From Agrypnia vestita (taxonomy: Eukaryota > Arthropoda > Insecta > Trichoptera > Phryganeidae), in NCBI GenBank assembly GCA_016648135.1, contig JADDOH010010086.1, positions 1 through 64,000 on the forward strand: DNA of 64,000 bases. The letters run 5' to 3'. Positions 55,911-64,000 of this stretch are shown piece after piece; the stretch's first letter is position 1, and each line of letters starts with the position of its first letter. Below the pieces are notes generated by a model. The model worked only from the letters and a program-made list of their open reading frames with translations, made no database searches and was not told the DNA's origin. The translations under genes were made by a program, and so were the position numbers.

Positions 55911-57426
55911 ACCGTTACAAGAATATAAAAATGCAAATTTGAAAAAAGATACAGCGCTTGTGCAATTATGCAAAATTAAGTATCAATTTTGATACCTATC
56001 TGGTAGGAGGAAAAACTTGGGTACCTACTAAATATTCATTATTTACCCTCTTTGTTCCACATTTTTTTATCGAAATCATTTTTAGTTATTTATATACAAA
56101 ACGATTGTTAATAATTAACAGATGGTATGCAACATTTTAAATATTTAATTTTTAAATGAGTACATGTCCTTTTTTGTCTCGGATAAACGTGTACCGGGAA
56201 ATTTTGCATTTCAGTTATGGCGGAAGAGCTCAATGGACAGGACGCGGCCAATTTAAAAAAAAAATTACATTTAATATTTATTCGTCATTACCTTAATAAG
56301 TACAAACCAAAAAATGAAGCACCTCCTTCGAAAAATCACCAAATTGCTACCTAAATTTTAGACTCCGGTGTGGTGTAACCCCTAAATTAAATTTAAAATT
56401 GAACAAATAGAAGTACACTTGCACCCACAAAAATAATCTTCTTGCCTAATTCTTGGCAAGCGCCGGAAGAAATTTTTAAATGATTTAAACCTATAAATTC
56501 TGTCAATATCAATGTGTTAAAGCTCTTTATATTTACAAATAATACTTTTATTACTAACGACAAAATAATATTTTTATTTCTGATTGACTTTTATCGTGGC
56601 ATTAAATGTAGATTTGAAAATAGTATTTTTTATAAACCCAGAATTACGAAATGTTCATTAATTTTACATTATATAAACAACACCAGTCAGAACAAATATA
56701 AATTATTTGGGATATTTATATTTAACTTAGAAAGTAGGGAATCCTTGAATATTATTAAGACCGGCAAATAACAATTTGAATGCGATTTTTCATCACACAT
56801 TCATAACGAATGGTATGGCAAAAGTAAAGGCAAAGATAAAATTTTCATACTTCAAAATTAAGTTAAAATATTAATCGCGTAATTTTTGTTAATCTCCATG
56901 CTAATTCAGGATTAAAAGCACTCGGTAAGAATTACAAAATTGTAAAGATCTCAGTGATCTATTGAAACTTAAATTTGTATTGGCCTTGGAATGAATTTCG
57001 ATAAGACAAAAATTATAGCGAAATTGTGAGACAGGTGAGTAGTCGTTTCCTTCACTCCTGTTACATGACTGCACGCACACTCCGGCGAGGAGCCAGCAGC
57101 GAGGGCTAAACAAATTGGGGCCACCGTGTTATAGAGTCGATTAGCTAGTAAGGCATAATCTTATGCTGATAATAAAATTTTTTCACTAACAAATCTATTT
57201 AATCTAAATACAAAAAACCAGATTACAACAGAGATAATAAATGTATCGGGTAACAGTATTTACATTGTACAAGAAAGGGGCAGAATCAAGAGACATATCC
57301 ATCTGGGTAATATTGATTATCTTGGAACGTAACTAATTGATATTCATAACACACAAGCTGGAAAATCATGCGAAAAAGTTTTCTTTTTAGAGGAATCGTG
57401 CTGAATAATTTAATGCTTTGAAATTG
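55911..57426. other. Intergenic or intronic, AT-rich
   Basis: No gene or repeat partner recognised. Open frames at 56514-56771 are AT-driven. Confidence 0.3.
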
Positions 57427-57549
57427 CGGCAGCCCTCGTAGTCCAGTAAGCGTGACATTGGTTTCACACTTATTCAAGCTTGGGTGTTTTAGTGATGTAA
57501 CGACTTCAGTAATTGGGCCTCTTGGCCTGTTGAAGCGTTAAAAAAAAAA
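57427..57549 (+). mobile_element. tRNA-derived SINE, family A, copy 3 with box B deleted
   Basis: The head CGGCAGCCCTCGTAGTCCAGT is followed after CACAC directly by TATTCAAGCTTGGGTGTTTT, so about 65 bp containing the T arm and box B is missing relative to the other copies. The body and CCTGTTGAAGCGTTAAAAAA end are intact. Confidence 0.82.
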
Positions 57550-58830
57550 CAAAAAATAAAGCTACTCACCCATGTAGGTGAATCTGAAATTGAATGAATA
57601 TACAAAGGTGACCTGCCTCTTATTTCCGGGCTCACTTCGATGATCAATGTAAGGTGAGGAAGTTAATTACGTAGGTACATTTAAGTTTCAAGGCACGAGG
57701 TGATATAAAAAAAAACCACTTACAGATTCGAGATGAATTTACATAGGTAGGTTATAGAGTTACTTTCAATATTTAATCAAAGGCGATGTAGTGCTTGCGT
57801 GTCACTGCCGACTGGATCAAAGCCGAAGGGAAGACGTGACCGCCAGGCAATAAGATGTATTTTGCATCTTCATCAGGTGCTCCAAAGCGACTACAAGAGG
57901 CATCATAATACTCCGTGCAACATTGACCGACCTTTTTTTTTGAAGTTTTTTTTCTTGCCTTATCTTTCAAGGATTTGTGAACAGTTAAGATATAAATTTA
58001 ATAATTATAATTTATAATCATAATCATTTGCAATATAATCGTAGCCACTCGTAAGAATAAGCAGAGATAATAAATATATTCGATTCGATTAATAGTCGAT
58101 ATAATAGCGAAGATTTCATCGACATAGATTACACTTAGGTCAAAAAATAGAATTATGTAGATTTTTATAACAATTACTTTTAGGTATTTTATATAATCCT
58201 TAGGTAAAGAAGGGTCAACAACGCCGGTTTTTTCACAATATTCCAACTATCAAGCGCATGGAAATTACACTAAAATAATATGTCTTCGAGGTATTATTAA
58301 TGAATTTGGCGTTAACATTATAGAAATTCTGTTTCTCTCTAAACTTAAGTAGTAAAATATAAAAATATTATTAAACTCACGTGGAGGTAACAAAGTTAAT
58401 GTTTTTCACCTAATTTAATGATCAACGGGTTCAAAGGTTTGCTCCTTTTTGGTATCACAAGGGCATGTATTATCGATGCTTTTCTTAAATTTGAAAAGGT
58501 ACCCTTTGAGGCAGTATTTGTCTCAATTCAAAACCTCTTCTATGTCTATCTAGTATTTCAATAGTATCATGTAGACTTTCAAAGAACATTTTTGTAGTTT
58601 TTTCTTTGAACGATTCAGAGAGCACCTCTTATTTTATGATTCAGTAAATTTGTCTGTTATTATATTTTAAGCATAGCTGAGTGGTATAAGGTCATATAAT
58701 GCTTTTGTTTTAAGTTCTGTCGCTCGTCAGCACTTTTGTTTTCTGCCGTGCTGATATGTGCTCTGATAGACCTGGTTAGGATATCCATCAGGCTCTGCTC
58801 ATTCATAAGAAATGCCATGGACCGGAATCG
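57550..58830. other. Intergenic or intronic; one unassigned open frame
   Basis: A minus-strand frame at 57773-57970 contains GQCCTEYYDASCSRFGAPDE and LLPGGHVFPSALIQ, compositionally protein-like but unrecognised, and lacks clear splice sites. The rest is AT-rich. Confidence 0.35.
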
Positions 58831-58838
58831 GTGGTGAC

Positions 58839-59590
58839 CAACGTTCCCTCTAATTTTTCTATTGTGTGTGCGGATCTTCGACGCATCTGTGCAGTGGCGG
58901 TGCGATAAATTTACACCCCCCCCCCCCATAAATACACATACAATTTTTCATAAAAATGTATATTTCTATGGTATTTATTAATTACTGTGATTTTATATAA
59001 TTTCTCTAGCTTTGTCCGGTAAGAAGAAAGCGGAGGAAAGTTGCCTGGCAAGCCCGTATTACAAGCCTCACTATGATATTCCAAATAAATACATATTTTT
59101 TAGTTTAAAAAAGGTTACTTACTTACTAGAAAAACTTCGCATTTCTATTGTACCTACTTTTCATATTTGCTTCGGAACATATGGTGCATTTGACACGATC
59201 ATATGTCTCCGAATAAACAAATATTTCACCAATTGTTACTTTTTATAAATGCATCGAAGATGGCATTTTTGTTTCGACGATTTCAGAGAGTCATTTCAGT
59301 TTAAATTTATCGCAGGATTTCTTCTTAACGGTCGCCACATCTACTCCTTTTCGACATTTTAAGGGGATGAATTTTATATAATTAATAGGTAAAATTGTAT
59401 TATTCGACTCATTTCTCCGAAAGTGTGCGAAAGAATTGTGCGTGTATTATTTCATGCATTCGAGCAAAACTAAAATCTGGCAAAGGAAACTTTCCTTTAT
59501 AATATTGACTGTGCGGAGTGTGAAACATGTGTGCGGAGACATTTTGCTAGGTGTGCGCGCGCACACGCGCACAACTTACAGGGAACGCTG
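58839..59590. mobile_element. Non-autonomous hAT element (752 bp) with exact 8-bp TSD
   Basis: Left end CAACGTTCCCTCTAA and reverse-complemented right end CAGCGTTCCCTGTAA are inverted termini of the CAGNGTTCCCTCTAA type. GTGGTGAC flanks both sides (58831-58838 and 59591-59598). Subterminal GTGTGCGCGCGCACAC palindromes lie near both ends. A C12 run lies at 58916-58927. No transposase recognised, although a 78-residue frame at 59012 might be a relic. Confidence 0.92.
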
Positions 59591-59598
59591 GTGGTGAC

Positions 59599-60077
59599 GG
59601 ATAGTCCAAGCTGTCATCCGCAATATAAACTGCAGGACCGTGATCGATCGTTACTACTCTTACGAAGAGTGTAAATTATATGTATGGCGGTGAGGTTTTT
59701 GAAGACACTGACAGCGGATTTTTCTTTTCTAAAGTGCGCAGAGAAAAATGTCGCTTTCATCCGACCCCCGGAAAAATGTAATTGCTGATCTCTGGGCTGG
59801 ATGAAAGGGTGTGTGGGTAGAACTGGTATCCGGTACCCGTTGGTAACCCAGCAGTAGGTATCACGTTTTTAGGACATGGTGTGTTTTTTTGATGGCTGAT
59901 ATGAAAAGATATCCTTGAATGTTTTGAAAAAATATCATTTTCGCTACGGAAATTTTTCATTTTTTTTGGAATAGTGAAGTAAAAATTTTGTATTGAGGCA
60001 TTAAAATTTTTTCGATATTGGATCCATGAGAAAATTTACTGATACTGAAAATTTACTTAAAACATTATCTAAATTAT
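59599..60077. other. Intergenic or intronic, nothing recognised
   Basis: No gene or repeat partner recognised. Confidence 0.3.
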
Positions 60078-60465
60078 TTTGCTACCAAGCTTTTGCTACC
60101 AAGCTTCTGCTACTGAGCTTTGGCTGCTGAGTTTTTGCTACTGAGCTTAAGTTGCTGAGCTTTTGCTAGTGAATTTTGCTACTGCCCTTCCGCTACTGAG
60201 TTATTGAAATTTTAGCTACGTTTCTTTTGCTACCGAGTTTTAGTAACTACACTGAGCTTTAGTTATGAGCTTTACCTACTGAGCCTTATCTACTTAGCCT
60301 TTGCTACTGACTTTCGTAATTGAGATATCGCTAATGAATTTTCATTACCGAGCTTTTGTTAGTGAAAATTGGCTACTGAGCTTTTAATATTGAGCTTTAA
60401 ATATTCTTTCTCATCATCATCTCATCACATCAAAATATTAAAATGAGCTTTCATAATTGAGCTTA
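60078..60465 (+). repeat. Degenerate 14-bp tandem array (~22 units)
   Basis: Units follow TTTTGCTACTGAGC. The first seven are TTTTGCTACCAAGC, TTTTGCTACCAAGC, TTCTGCTACTGAGC, TTTGGCTGCTGAGT, TTTTGCTACTGAGC, TTAAGTTGCTGAGC, TTTTGCTAGTGAAT. Later units are shorter or more divergent. A period of 14 excludes protein repeats. Confidence 0.85.
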
Positions 60466-60856
60466 ATCGAAGTGCGATTCTTCACAACTGAAATAATTAA
60501 CAAATAACACTACCGAAAAAATGCAAAGGTCCTATTTTTCTTTTGACAAACACAGTAATGCCATCGAGGCTCATTAAAAAATCTATTATTTTGTATCATA
60601 AAAAGTAAAAAACCTTTAAATGTAAGCAACACGACAGATTTATTTAAAAGGTAACAAAGCAAAAATTATATTTTAATACTAAGAGTATTATTATGCACTA
60701 AGATAAAATTGAATCATTATATGGACGATGCTCTGCAATAATGTGTTAAGGCATAACTGAAACACAGGTATTTGACATTAAACGTTTGATAAGTAAACTA
60801 ATATTATGTAATATTTTAATATGTATGTTTTAAGAACACATTTACTGGATTTCATC

Positions 60857-61060
60857 CACAGAGGGATAATCGTTAATCTAGTTAAATTATAGACACCTTA
60901 GAGACGAACCTATTTTATGTGGGAAACATGTATGGAGGAAGTCTTTATTTTGTGGCCGTAGGGCTTAAGACCTATGTTAACTGGCGTAAGTGATCACTTT
61001 ACACAATGCATGATATTTCATACATGTTTCTCATATAAATAGCTTCTCATCTCTGTGGGA
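60857..61060 (+). repeat. Dispersed repeat related to 21.4 kb, with inverted CCACAGAG ends
   Basis: CCACAGAGGGATAATCGTTAATC, AGAGACGAACCTA, ATGTGGGAAA and ATGTATGGAGG parallel 21391-21560. CTCTGTGG near 61052 is the inverse of CCACAGAG at 60858, so this may be a small inverted-repeat element. Confidence 0.5.
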
Positions 61061-62287
61061 CTTCTATAATATTTGTCTTAATATTCTGTGTTCAGTTGGA
61101 TAATTTTTGATTAACGATTTGTGGTACCTTATTTAAATTCTTTGCAATTATAAAGGCTGCTTCAACTATTTCTAGTAAAGAATGTGATTTTTCATTAAAA
61201 AATCTGACTGATTGAACTGACGAAGCCGATTGATTTCTTCTAATCGGGCTTTGAGTACAAGTTCCTTAGGCGGGAAACCATTAATTATTTATATAATTTT
61301 TTATTACGGACGTATTCGAAATTAGGTTCAGGTCAGGTCAGTTCACTATCCGGTCATGTTTTTGTAAAAAAATGTATTATTTAAATCATAAATACAGACA
61401 CGGATAAGCCGAGAAAGTTCTAGAACATCAACATGAAGGTAAAAAACGGCGTAAAATGAAATAAACGGGGTGAGATTGATTCTCGTTTAACCCTTTAGTA
61501 GCGCACGATGCACTGTGATCCCTATTGATTCGTATATAGACAAAAATATTTTTACAGTATCGTAGATAGATTTTTAATACAAGTAGTATTTCAAAATAAC
61601 AAGAAATATGTTAGGTCAGAAAAATACATAAGATTGTTAATTTTGGCATATTGGTCTGATTTTAGCTATCAAAAAAACTCTTTTAATTTGTACTTACGTG
61701 CACATTTTTAATATAGTGACTTAAGAAAAAAAGTGTTTTCATGCATAAAAAAATGTATTTTATTAAAAAATATAGTTTTTCATACATTTTCATTGGGAAT
61801 ATAAAATATAGAAATCCAAAAAAATATTCACTATCTGTATGAGTTTCTGCATATTCAGTAATCATTCGTTACGTATGCTCACCCAGTTTCTACAAAAACA
61901 CGATTATCTTATCCAGTAAAGTAAGTTAGAGCGCGAAACATTTTTAAAGTAAAGCTAAGTACTAATTAACCAAAATACATAATTCTCAATGTCAAAATTT
62001 CCACCACTAACACTACCAGATGGCGCAAAAAATGATGAGGTATAAAAAACAAAAAAAATCATAATTTTCTGAAACATTTTACGTCAATAACATCAACCAA
62101 GAGGCTACACTACGCTAAATGGCGCTCTTCTCTCACCCTTAACTCGCGGCCGTAATATGTATTAAAGTAGGCACGTCATTTTTGATGGATTATTGCAAAT
62201 ATAAAATATTTATGTGAAAAAAAACAAGGCTTGGTAAGTTATGAAAGTTTAATTGAATTTAAATGTACAATCTGAAATAACGCACCG
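61061..62287. other. Intergenic or intronic, nothing recognised
   Basis: AT-rich, without supported genes. Confidence 0.3.
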
Positions 62288-63118
62288 TAGGGGAGAGGGA
62301 GGCAAATTTGGACAAAAATCTTCAAATGGATATTGAGGGTGACATTATTAATCTAGAATAGTTTATTAACCAAATATGTTAATAAAATGTTATCAGAGAA
62401 TGGTAGATATTCTAATGAATGTCTACATTTCGTGAAAATGTGCTCCATGGCAAATTAACCCCCAAATTAACATAAACATAAACATGGGGGGTACATTTGG
62501 ACGCCTAAGGCCCGGTTGTTTCAAGTTCGATCAAAGTAAGCGGTCGATAAAAGCATAGATTTTTACGAAAACGGATCGTCTGATTGGTGGAGAACGTAAA
62601 ATTTCAGTTTAAACTCTACGCTTACTTTGATCGAATTTGAAACAACCGGGCCTAAGAGGCAGAATTGGTCAGACTAAGGGACATAATGGAGAAGTTTCAT
62701 GACGCTGATAATACTACATTTAACTAAATGGAATTAGAAAGTAGATAATGATGAATAATGTCCAATTCTGCCTCACGTCTACTTTGAATAGAAAACAAAA
62801 GACATCGGTTTTTTCTACAAGTTACTTTTATATTATCAAAAAATGGATGAATTTCATAGTATTAGAAAAACAAATACTTATGTTTACTTTCCAGTGTGGT
62901 AAAATAGCTTAGAAAAATCCGTTAAACATTTAGGGGAAATGTGTTTTATCAATATATTTTTTTAACTTTAATGTACATGCATTAAATTCCCGACCAACTT
63001 TATAACTCTTACAATGGAGAACTACTAATGCTATCTTTCAAAAATAGTTAGAACTATTCGAGGCAATATTTTACCTGTCAAATTCTAACTTTCCAAGAGT
63101 GCCTCCTTCTCCCCTTCA
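62288..63118. mobile_element. Inverted-repeat element hosting a nested MITE
   Basis: The left end GTAGGGGAGAGGGAGGCA and the reverse-complemented right end AAGGGGAGAAGGAGGCA are inverted. Subterminal and internal regions repeat phrases such as AATTTGGAC, GGCAGAATTGG and CCAATTCTGCCTC. No duplication or coding region recognised. Confidence 0.6.
62509..62652. mobile_element. PIF/Harbinger-type MITE (144 bp), copy 2
   Basis: Sister of 3228-3372, with inverted ends GGCCCGGTTGTTTCAAGTT and TTGAAACAACCGGGCC. Flanked by TAA at 62506-62508 and 62653-62655. Inserted in 62288-63118. Confidence 0.9.
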
Positions 63119-64000
63119 AGTATTTCAAAGTGACAAAAACTTTAAAACGTTAAATATTAACAAAAAATTTGTATATGTAAATACAGATTATAATATACTT
63201 TTATTGAATAAATTCGTATAAAAAATGGTATCATCAACGCTATCTTCGGAAATTTGCATATGAATGATGATGAATGGAGATATATCCACAAGTATGGTGT
63301 GTTTTGATTATTATTATGTACATTTGAATGAGAATTTTGAGATGAAATTTTATGGATTTGTCTAGTTAGCGTAAGTACTAATTGGTCAAAGTGCGCCGCT
63401 AGATGCCGCCTGCGGTCGCTAGTCGCTAGCCGCGGGCCCCTCGCCGCACGCTCTGACAGAGACGAATGGCCGTTATTTGGCCAAAGGTGAAATTGGCAAA
63501 GCAGATAAAAACTTTGGTTTTATTACAAAGAAAAAAATGCTTTGTAATTTATGAAGTGGCTGTGAAGGGTGCGAGCGGTCGTTTATTTATAGTACCAAAA
63601 TGGATAATCAAGAGTTATTACTTGTTACACACATAGATGGCGCACAGGATACCCGGCCCTCGGAGAGCGTGAAATAATTTTACTTTTTATTCAAAGAATT
63701 TTCTAAAAGCACGTGTAATTTTACCCTGTACAAAAAAGTAATTAGCCGGAAGGAAAAAGTATGATGTACGTGGGTACAGACAAGTTCAATTATGGCGGTG
63801 TTCAGATGTTGCGTCGACTCGGACGCTTCTACAAAGATTAATTAATTACTATTACTACTAAAATCAATTCGTGAAAGTAATACTTCAGTAATTTTTCAAT
63901 AAGTTCAAGCTTACTAGCTCACTTAAGTTGTTTAATATTTTACCCATTGATTTTATAATTTCTCGGGGAATCTACATAACTCATGTTTTCTTAACTCATA
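63119..64000. other. Intergenic or intronic; small CpG-rich patch
   Basis: 63395-63460 holds GCCGCTAGATGCCGCC and GCGGGCCCCTCGCCGC, a short CpG-rich island with repeated GTCGCTAG words. No gene recognised before the window ends. Confidence 0.3.

Noticed and set aside
57773..57970. 65-residue minus-strand frame with Cys-rich, protein-like composition
   Set aside because: No recognisable family, no convincing splice acceptor and no start context; listed as unassigned rather than as a gene.
1..64000. CRISPR arrays, bacterial operons or phage genes
   Set aside because: No regularly spaced identical repeats and no dense same-strand coding; the sequence is eukaryotic throughout.

Overview
The window reads as AT-rich, intron- and transposon-dense insect nuclear DNA, most likely from a moth or butterfly. 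There is a eukaryotic 5S rRNA gene, Pol III tRNA genes, spliced coding exons with GT/AG borders, tRNA-headed SINEs, several LINE clades, and many short DNA transposons with intact target-site duplications. The GTAGGTACCTA-type low-complexity sequence scattered through it is common in Lepidoptera. The order-level call is inference; no database search was possible.

Genes are few. On the left (about 1-6 kb) lie a 5S rRNA gene (988-1106), a tRNA-Glu(TTC) gene (4550-4621), and the last two coding exons of a multiple inositol polyphosphate phosphatase (MINPP1-like) gene on the + strand (5335-5520 and 5751-5925). That gene ends in a KDEL endoplasmic-reticulum retention signal, and a complete tRNA-Val(AAC) gene sits in its last intron. 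At 48.7-49.65 kb a CpG-rich promoter-like stretch leads to a short first coding exon (49583-49654) ending at a consensus splice donor. That gene is unidentified and its later exons were not recognised.

Everything else that could be explained is mobile-element debris. LINEs: a CR1/Jockey-type element at 33.3-35.6 kb with two frameshifts, a partial sibling at 11.8-12.5 kb, another 3' end at 29.4-30.1 kb, L2-type 3' ends at 24.7 and 52 kb, and many short C-terminal fragments of RTE-like elements. SINEs: three tRNA-derived families (A: 8.8, 50.3, 57.4 kb; B: 3.6, 32 kb; C: 42.3 kb). DNA elements: hAT (1.6-3.0 kb nested pair, 20.6 kb, 58.8 kb), PIF/Harbinger MITEs (3.2, 14.0, 62.5 kb), two different inverted-repeat elements carrying broken MADF-domain reading frames (6.5 and 9.1 kb), an element with a 9-bp duplication (23.2 kb), and several unclassified inverted-repeat elements.

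The least explained signals are a run of about 13 small hairpins with A/G-rich loops (40.39-40.98 kb), degenerate 14-17 bp arrays (10.1, 37.8/38.2 and 60.1 kb), a near-perfect 109-bp-arm hairpin (38.65-38.90 kb) sharing sequence with a SINE tail, and a compact promoter-like block with AP-1, CCAAT and TATA motifs (39.4-39.65 kb).
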